Of a stretch of DNA of 64,000 nucleotides, positions 35,246 through 42,734 are shown one piece after another; positions within the stretch are counted from its first letter, which is position 1; each line of letters begins with the position of its first letter. The notes beneath the pieces are model-generated. The model saw only the letters and a list, made by a program, of their open reading frames with translations. It did not search any database and was not told the origin of the DNA. The stretch lies in contig CBDATG010000003.1 in the NCBI GenBank assembly GCA_965200145.1, positions 248,001 through 312,000 of the forward strand, written 5' to 3'. The position numbers were made by a program, and so were the translations under genes. Source of the DNA: CBDATG01 sp965200145 (GTDB taxonomy: Bacteria; Chloroflexota; Dehalococcoidia; Lucifugimonadales; Lucifugimonadaceae).

Positions 35246-36375
35246 AGAAGACACGTATAGAACGGCTTGAGACTATTTTGTGGAGCCGCTGGCTGCTGAT
35301 CAAGATCCATGCAGAAGATGGCACGGTCGGCATCGGTGAGGGCGGAGTGCACGGCTGGCAGCGACCGACGGAGACGATGCTGCAGGAGATGTCACGGTAC
35401 CTAGTCGGGCAGGACCCGGACCTGATCGAGCATCACTACCAGTACCTCTATCGCAGCTCACACTTCATGGGCTCGGTGGTCCAAGGCGCGCTCTCTGCGA
35501 TAGACATAGCGTTGTGGGACATGAAGGGCAAGCGTCTGGACACGCCCATTTACGACCTCATGGGCGGCAAGACTCGTGACAAAGTGCGGTGCTACATGCA
35601 TGTAGTCGGCGACACTGGCGATGATCTGGCGGAGGATGCGCTGCGTGCCAAGCAGGCAGGTTTCACAGCAGTGCGCTTCTCGCCGTTCCCGCCGGATTAC
35701 TACCTGCACAAGTCCTACACGGAGTGGGCAGATGAAGCGGTGCGACGTGTTGGCATGGTGCGCGATGCCGTCGGCAACGATACGGACATCTGCGTTGAGA
35801 TACACCGCCAGATGAATCCTGCCGAGTCGATCTGGCTGGGCAGGCGCATTGAGCAGTTCAATCCGTTCTTCTACGAGGATCCGATGTTGCCGGACAGCCC
35901 TGCCAAGATGGGCGAGGTGCAGGCGCAGTGCAACATACCCATCGCCACCGGCGAGCGTTTCACGACGATATTCGAGTATCAGCAGCTGCTGGAGTGCGGT
36001 GCGTGTGCTTACGTCCGGCCGGACTTGTGTCTCTGCGGCGGATTGAGCGGTTGCAAAAAGGTAGCGGCAATGGCGGAGGCGCAACACGTCAAGGTCATCC
36101 CGCACAATCCGCTGTCGCCGGTGTCCACGGCGGCGTGCGTGCAGCTGGATGCCTGCATCCCGAACTTCGCCCTGCAGGAGTACACGGGCGAGTCAGAGCC
36201 GCCGAAATCAGACCTGCTGGTAACGCCGCTAGAGCTGGAATCGGGTTACCTAACAGTGCCAGAGGGACCCGGACTGGGCATCGAGCTGAACGAATCGGCG
36301 CTAACCCAGTACGGCGAAGAGCGCAAAGTGCTAAACACGCCAATAGGCTACGACGGATCAGTCCAAGACAGGTAA
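35242..36375 (+). CDS. Enolase-superfamily sugar-acid dehydratase (mandelate racemase / galactonate dehydratase-like)
   Basis: 377 residues. The pattern is that of the mandelate racemase branch, closest in motif layout to D-galactonate dehydratase: ALSAIDIALWDMKGK, metal ligands E186 in VEIHR, E212 in YEDPM and E238 in ATGERF, with H188 and H288 (IPHNPLSP) as likely acid/base residues. The predicted reaction is dehydration of an aldonic acid to a 2-keto-3-deoxy acid; the exact substrate is not evident. Together with the D-xylonate dehydratase at 6.7 kb it points to sugar-acid catabolism. Expanded enolase paralogues are known in SAR202 Chloroflexota. Translationally coupled to the sensor-like gene upstream. 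Confidence 0.88.
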   Translation: MKKTRIERLETILWSRWLLIKIHAEDGTVGIGEGGVHGWQRPTETMLQEMSRYLVGQDPDLIEHHYQYLYRSSHFMGSVVQGALSAIDIALWDMKGKRLDTPIYDLMGGKTRDKVRCYMHVVGDTGDDLAEDALRAKQAGFTAVRFSPFPPDYYLHKSYTEWADEAVRRVGMVRDAVGNDTDICVEIHRQMNPAESIWLGRRIEQFNPFFYEDPMLPDSPAKMGEVQAQCNIPIATGERFTTIFEYQQLLECGACAYVRPDLCLCGGLSGCKKVAAMAEAQHVKVIPHNPLSPVSTAACVQLDACIPNFALQEYTGESEPPKSDLLVTPLELESGYLTVPEGPGLGIELNESALTQYGEERKVLNTPIGYDGSVQDR

Positions 36376-36376
36376 C

Positions 36377-36441
36377 TAACAGGGATGCACAGGATGATGC
36401 AGGATAATATATCCTGGCCTATCCTGTGCATCCCTGTTAAT
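36377..36441. repeat. Head-to-head pair of interspersed elements forming a long palindrome (copies 13a/13b)
   Basis: The reverse copy at 36377-36407 and the forward copy at 36411-36441 form an inverted repeat with 19 perfectly complementary outer bases (36377-36395 with 36421-36439) and partly paired inner units. It lies between the dehydratase stop and tRNA-Gln. It could fold as a strong hairpin in RNA or a cruciform in DNA; without a U-tract it is not a classic intrinsic terminator. Confidence 0.9.
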
Positions 36442-36447
36442 ATCCGC

Positions 36448-36521
36448 TCCCGGGTCGTCTAATGGTAGGACGAAGGACTTTGAATCCTTAAATCCAGGTT
36501 CGAATCCTGGCCTGGGAGCCA
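36448..36521 (+). tRNA. tRNA-Gln (anticodon TTG)
   Basis: 74 nt including encoded CCA. The acceptor stem TCCCGGG pairs with CCTGGGA (one G-T). Anticodon stem AAGGA/TCCTT encloses loop CTTTGAA with anticodon TTG. The T arm is CCAGG-TTCGAAT-CCTGG and the discriminator base is G. It begins 7 nt after the palindromic repeat pair. Confidence 0.95.
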
Positions 36522-36532
36522 AGTGTAGCTAA

Positions 36533-37651
36533 CTAGCGTCTCACCGCAGCGGCGGACTGTTCCATCGCCGACTCTTCGTCGTAGATCGATGCCTGCAACG
36601 CCTCCTCGGTGGCGATACTCCACGGCGTCTCCACTACCCAGTGGTTGGCGCCCTTCTGCACCAGCGGTGGTCGCTCGTTGGCGTACTGATGGTTGGGGTC
36701 GACATCCAGCGGGCTGCGCTCCATGAAGACATCACCCGGCGGCGGATCGATCGGCGATACCACTTCGCCCGGCAGGATGATCTCATCGCGGTTGATGTCC
36801 GGGTGCGATGGCAACGCGGCAGATATCAGCGCGTTGGTGTATAGATGCATCGGGTTGTTGAAGATCTCCTCGGTATCGCCCATCTCCTGCACTACGCCTA
36901 GATACATGACCGCCATCTCGTGGCACATGTAGCGCACGGTTGCCAGGTTGTGTGCTACCAGCAGGTATGCCAGGCCGTGCTGATCCTGCAGGTCTACCAG
37001 CAGGTTCATGATCTGCGCGCGGATTGACACGTCCAAGGCCGACACCGGCTCATCTAGGCAGATCAGCTTGGGGTTTAGTGCCAGCGCGCGTGCGATGCCA
37101 ATGCGCTGGCGCTGACCGCCTGAGAACTCATGCGGGTAGAGGTTCATCTGGTACGGGTTCAAGCCCACTTCCGTGAGTAGCTCGCCGACGCGGGCGCGTA
37201 TCTGTTGGCGCGACATCGTCGTTGCGATCTCCAGCGGCTCTCCGACGATGGCTTGCACTCTCATCCTCGGATTTAAGGACGACCAAGGGTCTTGGAACAC
37301 CGCCTGCACTGAGCGACGCAGCTCGCGCTTGCCAGCGCGCGACATCGTTGCAATGTCCTCGCCTTCCCAGTAGATCTCACCCTCCGTAGGCGTCTCGAGG
37401 CCGAGTATCACCTTCAAAGTAGTCGTCTTGCCACATCCCGACTCGCCGACCAGTCCGAACGTCTTGCCTTGGCGGACATCGAAGCTGACATCGTCAATCG
37501 CCTTGAGGAATCTGGCGCGTCCAATTCCCAGGAACTGTCCGCCGACGTTGAACCACTTGCGTAGGTGGCGCACATTCAGGATGGCATCGGATGGATTCGA
37601 TGCGCCCGGTACGACCGATATGCCGTTGGATGCTGCGTCGTCTGTTGTCAT
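36533..37651 (-). CDS. Oligopeptide/dipeptide ABC transporter ATP-binding protein (DppF/OppF type)
   Basis: 372 residues. Walker A GESGCGKTT near residue 71, Q-loop FQDPWSSLNPRMRV, signature LSGGQRQRIGIARALAL (preceded by PHEF), Walker B LICLDEPVSALDVS, H-loop VAHNLATVRYMCHE. A peptide-transporter C-terminal extension is present (IDPPPGDVFMERSPLDVDP), but the two cysteines usual in that segment (GCxF..RC) are Asp and Ser here. No permease or binding-protein genes are nearby, so the two ATPases must serve subunits encoded elsewhere. Second gene of the pair with 37746-38852. Confidence 0.9.
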   Translation of the reverse strand: MTTDDAASNGISVVPGASNPSDAILNVRHLRKWFNVGGQFLGIGRARFLKAIDDVSFDVRQGKTFGLVGESGCGKTTTLKVILGLETPTEGEIYWEGEDIATMSRAGKRELRRSVQAVFQDPWSSLNPRMRVQAIVGEPLEIATTMSRQQIRARVGELLTEVGLNPYQMNLYPHEFSGGQRQRIGIARALALNPKLICLDEPVSALDVSIRAQIMNLLVDLQDQHGLAYLLVAHNLATVRYMCHEMAVMYLGVVQEMGDTEEIFNNPMHLYTNALISAALPSHPDINRDEIILPGEVVSPIDPPPGDVFMERSPLDVDPNHQYANERPPLVQKGANHWVVETPWSIATEEALQASIYDEESAMEQSAAAVRR

Positions 37652-37745
37652 GTTGCGTGTATCCTCTCCGCCAGTCGAGCGTGTGGTTTAAGTGACGGCT
37701 TGGTGTCGGTATCTCGGGTCGATGCGGGTTTTGTTACGTTGGAAT

Positions 37746-38852
37746 CTAGTAGTTAACCAAGTGTGCGAACTTGTCGAAGTCTGCTACCGACGCTCGCGAC
37801 ATCTGCACCAAATGACCCGGCTCCACCTCTACGAGGTCGGGTCGGACCATAGCATCCTCCGGCTCATACTCCAGCGGTGAGCGCGGCGCGAATGCATCGC
37901 CTTCGGGCAGATTGTAGAGCAACGGCGGTTGACCCTCGATCTGTGGCAACCTGCCCGTCTTCTCCTCGAGCTTCGGCACAGAGTTGATGAGTGCCTTGGT
38001 GTACTCATGCAGCGGCGAGTTGAAGATGGTGCGGACATCTGCCGACTCGACCACTCTGCCGGCATACATCACCGCTACTCGGTCGCACATCTTGGCGACT
38101 ATGCCGAAGTCGTGCGTGATGAATATGATGCCAACTCCCGCCTCGCGCTGTATCTGGCGCAGCAGTCGCAGGTATGCAGCCTGGATCGTTACATCCAGCG
38201 AAGTCGTGGGCTCGTCTGCGATGATGATGTCTGGGTTAGTTGATATGCCGATTGCACCGACCACGCGCTGCCGCATGCCGCCGGATAGCTGGTGCGGATA
38301 GTCCTTCGCACGCGTGTCGGGCGCGGGGATCCTGACCTTGCGCAACGCGTCCACGATGGAGTCCCACAGATCGCGACCGCGCAGCTTCTGGTGAATGCGT
38401 ATCGCCTCGCCTACTTGGTTCTCTACGGTGAACACGGGATTCAGCGCGGTCATCGGGTCCTGCAGGATCATTGAAATCTCGCCGCCGCGCACTTGCGTCA
38501 TCTCGCGCTCTGACAGGTCCAGCACGTTGCGGCCGTTCAGATTCACCTCACCGCCGACGATGTGCCCCGGGGGAGATGGCACCAGGCGCATGATCGATAG
38601 TGCTGTTACGGACTTGCCGGAACCCGACTCGCCGACTACTCCCAGCGTCTCGCCGCGGCGGACGCTGTAGCTCACGCCATCGACCGCCTTCACAGTCCCC
38701 CAACGCGTGGCGAAGTGGGTCTGTAGGTTCTTGACATCCAACACTATCTCTGAACTGGCGGTGGACGGTCCGAAGCCGTCCGTATCCACTTCCAGCGCGT
38801 CGTCTAGTATCGCCTCGCGTTCCTCGGCGTTGGCTACTGCGGTATCTGCCAT
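37746..38852 (-). CDS. Oligopeptide/dipeptide ABC transporter ATP-binding protein (DppD/OppD type)
   Basis: 368 residues from ATG 38852 (AAGGAT upstream); the frame is open from 38903 but the extra residues have no SD. Walker A GESGSGKSVTALSIMRL, Q-loop LQDPMTALNPVFTV, HQLSGGMRQRVVGAIGI signature, Walker B IIADEPTTSLDVT, H-loop FITHDFGIVAKMCDRVAVMY. The C-terminal peptide-transporter segment is GDAFAPRSPLEYEP, again with both usual cysteines replaced. An N-terminal acidic extension of about 35 residues precedes the ATPase domain. First gene of a two-gene unit; 94 nt separate it from the DppF-type gene. Confidence 0.9.
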   Translation of the reverse strand: MADTAVANAEEREAILDDALEVDTDGFGPSTASSEIVLDVKNLQTHFATRWGTVKAVDGVSYSVRRGETLGVVGESGSGKSVTALSIMRLVPSPPGHIVGGEVNLNGRNVLDLSEREMTQVRGGEISMILQDPMTALNPVFTVENQVGEAIRIHQKLRGRDLWDSIVDALRKVRIPAPDTRAKDYPHQLSGGMRQRVVGAIGISTNPDIIIADEPTTSLDVTIQAAYLRLLRQIQREAGVGIIFITHDFGIVAKMCDRVAVMYAGRVVESADVRTIFNSPLHEYTKALINSVPKLEEKTGRLPQIEGQPPLLYNLPEGDAFAPRSPLEYEPEDAMVRPDLVEVEPGHLVQMSRASVADFDKFAHLVNY

Positions 38853-39108
38853 GTATGTGATCCTTATGAGCGGGCTTTGTGTTGCCGGCGGTCTGCCCTG
38901 CACCGCGGGTTGCGCTAATGTTACATGCTATTCCGCGAACGCGCCATAACGCAAAACATCGCGGAGCGCGACACGACGCACACCGCAAGCGGCGCGAACT
39001 GTCAGCTCTCGCATATGCAAGATAACAGATTTCGCCGCGCGTTGCAATCCAAACTTTGAGTGAGTTAACAAGAACGCAATGCCCGCGTTCCAAGTTGCAA
39101 GCCAAGCC

Positions 39109-40491
39109 CTAGTTGATGCCGAGCTCAACTTCCAACTGCGAAATGGCAGCATCCAAGCCGTCTACTATCTGATCGATCTCATCGGTACTGATGATCAACG
39201 GCGGGCAGATTGAGATGACATTCGCGGCGCGGAATGAGATAATGCTCTGTGCATCGATCAGACGCGGCAAGCGTTTTGCCAGATTCGCGTCTGGCGGGAA
39301 CGGTGTCTTGGTCGCGCGGTCTGCGACGAGTTCCACCGCGGCGAACAGTCCCAATCCGCCACGAACATCGCCGACTATCTCGTGTTCGCGCAGTCGCTGC
39401 AACTGATCGTGCAGGTACGCTCCATTCCGCCAGCTGTTGCCTACCAAGTCTTCGTCGGCGAAGATGTCGAGATTCTCCAGAGCCGCCGCCGCACTGACCG
39501 GATGCCCGCCGAATGTGATCAAGTGGCGGAACTGCTTGTCACCCTCGCCTTCAAATACCTGCGCGATTGGTTTGGACACGATCGCCGCTCCGAGAGGTGA
39601 GTAGCCGCTGGTCAGCGCCTTCGCTACCGTGGTGATGTCCGGCCGGATGCCGAAGTGCTGTGTCGCGAAGTACTCGCCCGTTCGTCCGAAGCCAGTTATC
39701 ACCTCGTCGGCGATCAGCACCACGTCATACTTGTCTGCAATCTCACGCAGTCGGTGCCAGTACTCCGGCGGTGGTATGTGTATACCGGATGCCGCCGAGA
39801 TCGGCTCGGCAATCATCGCGGCGACAGTCTCTGGTCCGGTGTGCTGTATCGCCAGCTCGAATTCGTTGGCGCAACGTATCGCAGCGTCCACAGGATCGCC
39901 ATCAAATGGCAGGCGATACGAGTCCCAGTTCGCAACGTTGATGGCACCCACCATGTCTGGACCGCACGGGTCGGCGGCCGGTGTGCGTCCGAGGCTGACC
40001 GCCAGTGCGGTAGCGCCATGGTAGGAGTAGCGGCGTGCCAGCACTTTGTAGGCTGCGGGCTTGCCGCTGAGCTGCTGGTACTTCTTGGCAATCTTGATGG
40101 CCGTCTCAACAGCCTCCGAGCCGCCGCTGACGAAGAAGATGCGAGCATCGTGGTCTGGATACAACCCGGCGACGCGTTGCGACAGCTCGATTTGCGAGAC
40201 GGTTGCGGAGTTGGCAGGTGGCGTCTCAATCTTGAGTATCTGGGCATGCATCGCATCTGCTATGGCGCGTCTGCCATAACCTGCCGCCTTGTACCACAGG
40301 CCGCCCATCATGTCGATGTACTGGTCGCCTTGTATGTCGGTTACCCAGACTCCCTTGCCTTCAACGAAAATCTTGAGTCCGCCCTGCCAATCTGATATCT
40401 GCCCGCCGTGGATGAAGAGGTGATCGCCGGCGATGCCTTGCAGCTCTTCAATGCGCTCGCCCGATATCGTGGTATCCATCGCCAAGGTCAT
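39109..40491 (-). CDS. Class III PLP-dependent aminotransferase (omega-amino acid:pyruvate type)
   Basis: 460 residues, ATG 40491 (AGGA just upstream). Fold-type I class III hallmarks: DMMGGLWYKAAGYGRRAIADAM near the N-terminus, VSGGSEAVETAIKIAKKY (phosphate loop), SYHGATALAVSLG, LIADEVITGFGRTGEYFA, and the PLP lysine K291 in TVAKALTSGYSPLGA. The motif set matches omega-transaminases using beta-alanine, putrescine, 4-aminobutyrate or similar donors with pyruvate; the specific donor cannot be read. It may feed on amines imported by the neighbouring peptide-type ABC ATPases, which lie about 250 bp downstream in the same direction. Confidence 0.9.
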   Translation of the reverse strand: MTLAMDTTISGERIEELQGIAGDHLFIHGGQISDWQGGLKIFVEGKGVWVTDIQGDQYIDMMGGLWYKAAGYGRRAIADAMHAQILKIETPPANSATVSQIELSQRVAGLYPDHDARIFFVSGGSEAVETAIKIAKKYQQLSGKPAAYKVLARRYSYHGATALAVSLGRTPAADPCGPDMVGAINVANWDSYRLPFDGDPVDAAIRCANEFELAIQHTGPETVAAMIAEPISAASGIHIPPPEYWHRLREIADKYDVVLIADEVITGFGRTGEYFATQHFGIRPDITTVAKALTSGYSPLGAAIVSKPIAQVFEGEGDKQFRHLITFGGHPVSAAAALENLDIFADEDLVGNSWRNGAYLHDQLQRLREHEIVGDVRGGLGLFAAVELVADRATKTPFPPDANLAKRLPRLIDAQSIISFRAANVISICPPLIISTDEIDQIVDGLDAAISQLEVELGIN

Positions 40492-40682
40492 GCCATAATT
40501 CCTAATGTCGTGCAGGGAAGGTGTTGGTGTCTATCAATTCTAATCCTGACCCAAGCGCTTTACCGACAGGAAATGCGAAGAATCGACTACTATCAACATA
40601 CGATACGCAGCTGCTGAAAGCGCGGTCGCTTGACCGTCGCGGCATTTCTACATCAGCGTCAGCGTATTTCCATGGCACGACG

Positions 40683-40712
40683 TTGTTGCCGGGGCGCGAA
40701 CATATATATAAT
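40683..40712 (+). promoter_or_regulatory. Sigma70-like promoter candidate
   Basis: TTGTTG (40683-40688), 18-nt spacer, then TATAAT (40707-40712) in a short AT-rich patch. It would start transcription near 40720 and produce the leader ending at the 40863-40899 terminator or reading into the reductase gene. Confidence 0.45.
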
Positions 40713-40862
40713 GTGACTCGGTGAACGCCCGATGTCGTTGATACCCACATCCGCCACGCACGCACACACAAATGGGTGCGCTTGTACATGTCCCTTGCGG
40801 GGGATGATGTTCAGCGCGTTTGCCTGATCGCTTAACGCCGAGTCATACTAAGACGGAAACTC

Positions 40863-40899
40863 GCCCCCTGCGTCCTCAGAGACCGCAAGGGGGCTTTTT
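40863..40899 (+). terminator. Rho-independent terminator in the reductase leader
   Basis: GCCCCCTGCG pairs with CGCAAGGGGGC (one bulged A) across an 11-nt loop, followed directly by TTTTT. It points toward the reductase gene, whose own SD and start lie 60-70 nt downstream. Confidence 0.8.
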
Positions 40900-40972
40900 G
40901 TTTGCCATTTCACCGTACCACTACGCCACACGACCTAACGCGCATACCGCTAACAATGTTTAGGAGCACAGA

Positions 40973-41785
40973 TTGACCATCGCACCTGCCACGGATCCTT
41001 TGACCCTAGTCGCCGACGCACCGCTGCCATTCGCAGAAGACATCGGCGGCAGGGTTCTGGGAACGATACCTGATGCCGAGATCGCCAGACTGAATCGCGA
41101 GTTCGAGGACGCGGCGCCGATGGACATTTTGCGATGGGTCGACGACACTTTCGGCGACCGGGCAATCCAGATGTCGTCATTCGGCATCGAAGGCATGGCA
41201 ATCTGGGACATGTTCTGGACCGTCAACCCTAAGGCAAGGCTGGCAACGCTTGACACGATGAGACTCTTCGAGGAGTCCTACGACCTGATGGATCGCATCT
41301 CACAGCGTTACGGCGTGGAGGTTGAAGTGCACTACCCCGACATCCGACAGGTGCGCGGGATGATACGCCAACACGGCATGAACCTCTTCTACAAAGGCGT
41401 GCAGAACCGCAAGCTGTGCTGCAAAATCCGCAAGGTCGATCCGTTGAACAAGGCACTCAACGAGGCTGATGCTTGGATAACGGGATTGCGGCGCGACCAA
41501 GGCATGAAGCGGGATGAGATTCTCGTGATTGAGGAAGATGTCGCACACGATTCCTATAAGATCAATCCGCTGGCGAACTGGACGATGGAGCAGGTGCGGG
41601 AGTACGTCAAGGAGCATGATGTTCCATACAACGTGTTGCACGATCGCGGCTTCCCCAGCATTGGTTGCGCGCCTTGCACCCGTGCAGTGGCACCCGGAGA
41701 GGATGAGCGGGCAGGACGCTGGTGGTGGGAAGCCGACCCGGACGCGAAGGAGTGCGGTATACACGTCGTGACACCGTCTAATTGA
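40973..41785 (+). CDS. cysH: Phosphoadenylyl-/adenylyl-sulfate reductase (CysH)
   Basis: 270 residues, TTG start with SD AGGAG six nt upstream. Features of the family: SSFGIEGMAIWDMFW near residue 62, LDTMRLFEESYDLM, VEVHYPD, C149-C150 in LCCKIRK and C232/C235 in GCAPC (the four [4Fe-4S] ligands of APS-type reductases), WITGLRRDQ, and the catalytic ECGIH near the C-terminus. Predicted reaction: thioredoxin-dependent reduction of APS (or PAPS) to sulfite in sulfate assimilation. The cluster cysteines favour APS, although some bacterial CysH enzymes with them accept both. An upstream terminator suggests attenuation control. Confidence 0.92.
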   Translation: MTIAPATDPLTLVADAPLPFAEDIGGRVLGTIPDAEIARLNREFEDAAPMDILRWVDDTFGDRAIQMSSFGIEGMAIWDMFWTVNPKARLATLDTMRLFEESYDLMDRISQRYGVEVEVHYPDIRQVRGMIRQHGMNLFYKGVQNRKLCCKIRKVDPLNKALNEADAWITGLRRDQGMKRDEILVIEEDVAHDSYKINPLANWTMEQVREYVKEHDVPYNVLHDRGFPSIGCAPCTRAVAPGEDERAGRWWWEADPDAKECGIHVVTPSN

Positions 41786-41786
41786 T

Positions 41787-42734
41787 TTGCCCAACAGGGA
41801 TATACAGGATAATCAGGATAGGGTGTTGCCTGGCCGTCGGCGCGGCGCACGTCACGATCCGAGCATCCCACCAGTTACACCGCCGTGGACCGTCCGCGAG
41901 GACCTGCACCTCCACTCAACGGCATCTGACGGCACCTTAACGCCCACGCAGCTCATCGACCTCGTCGCCGAGACGACGTTGCGCATCGTCGCACTCACGG
42001 ACCACGACACGACATCCGGCCTGGCAGAAGCAACGGCGGCGGCGGCACGATATCCGCACCTGACACTGATTCCCGGTGTCGAGCTCTCGGTGGCACACGG
42101 TGACGCGGAGATACACATGACGTGCCACTACATCGATGCAGGGAATGTGGCGTTGCAGGATGCCCTGACTCGCATCGTTGCAGACCGCGAGGGACGCGCG
42201 CACGAGATGGTCTCGCGGTTGGCAGACGTCGGCATTGAGCTTGACTGGGATGCCATCGCCGACGCGGCTGGCGGTGCCATAGGCAGGCCGCACATCGGGC
42301 GCGCCATCGTCAACGCAGGACACGCCGCTGACCTGCCAGAGGCTTTCACAAGATACCTGAACCCAGGACAACACGCCTACGTGCCACGCGCCAAGTTCGA
42401 CATCTTCGAAGCGTTGGAGGTCGTGCATCAAGCCGGCGGAGTTGCAACGGTTGCCCATCCTCGCACTGCGCGGGATTTGCACACCTACATCGGCGCGTTG
42501 GCAGAGGCGGGATTGGCGGGAATAGAAGTGTACGCCGAGAAGTACGATGCCGAGCAGATTGCGTACTACGGGCAGCTGGCTGACCAGCACGGATTGGTGA
42601 AATCTGGCGGCACGGACTACCACGCCAACGGCAACGCCAACGAGACGCTCCCCGGCATGAACGGCCCACCAAGCGGCACAGCACGCTCGTTACATCTTAA
42701 TCATCCTGCGCATCCTGCCTATCCCTGTTATTAA
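41787..42734 (+). CDS. PHP-domain phosphoesterase
   Basis: 315 codons from TTG 41787, but the first 12 are a translated repeat; TTG 41826 (behind AGGATAGG) or nearby is a likelier start. PHP metal-site motifs: DLHLHSTASDGTL, ALTDHDTTSGLAEA, PGVELSV, HMTCHYID, GRPHIGRAIV, ATVAHPRTARDL and GGTDYHANG. The layout fits the family that includes 3',5'-nucleoside-bisphosphate phosphatases and 5'-end RNA/DNA trimming enzymes. Placed right after cysH, a role in removing 3'-phosphoadenosine 5'-phosphate is attractive. The C-terminus (HPAHPAYPCY) and stop come from a repeat and overlap the end of giant gene 2 by 45 bp. Confidence 0.85.
   Translation: MPNRDIQDNQDRVLPGRRRGARHDPSIPPVTPPWTVREDLHLHSTASDGTLTPTQLIDLVAETTLRIVALTDHDTTSGLAEATAAAARYPHLTLIPGVELSVAHGDAEIHMTCHYIDAGNVALQDALTRIVADREGRAHEMVSRLADVGIELDWDAIADAAGGAIGRPHIGRAIVNAGHAADLPEAFTRYLNPGQHAYVPRAKFDIFEALEVVHQAGGVATVAHPRTARDLHTYIGALAEAGLAGIEVYAEKYDAEQIAYYGQLADQHGLVKSGGTDYHANGNANETLPGMNGPPSGTARSLHLNHPAHPAYPCY
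41793..41819 (-). repeat. Interspersed element, copy 14 (reverse)
   Basis: AACAGGGAT, ATACAGGAT, AATCAGGAT between cysH and the PHP gene. The last AGGATAGG could serve as SD for the PHP start at 41826. Confidence 0.85.

Larger units (their letters stand above)
40492..40972 (+). promoter_or_regulatory. 481-bp intergenic region holding a candidate attenuated leader for the reductase gene
   Basis: No convincing coding region. It contains promoter-like hexamers near 40683-40712 and a Rho-independent terminator at 40863-40899, about 70 nt before the reductase start. CCCTTGCGG at 40792-40800 is exactly complementary to CCGCAAGGG at 40883-40891, the right arm of the terminator, so an alternative antiterminator pairing is possible. 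The leader between them (about 180 nt) could be a riboswitch, attenuator or short ncRNA. Confidence 0.5.

Noticed and set aside
35242..36375. Assigning the enolase-superfamily enzyme specifically as D-galactonate dehydratase (dgoD)
   Set aside because: Catalytic residues fit the mandelate racemase branch generally, but substrate specificity cannot be read from sequence by eye.
36377..36441. The palindrome before tRNA-Gln as a standard intrinsic terminator
   Set aside because: No U-tract follows either arm, and the same sequence occurs singly at many sites, so it is classed with the repeat family.
40502..40789. A minus-strand open frame of 95 codons upstream of cysH
   Set aside because: No SD, no similarity to a known family, and it overlaps the promoter/leader signals.
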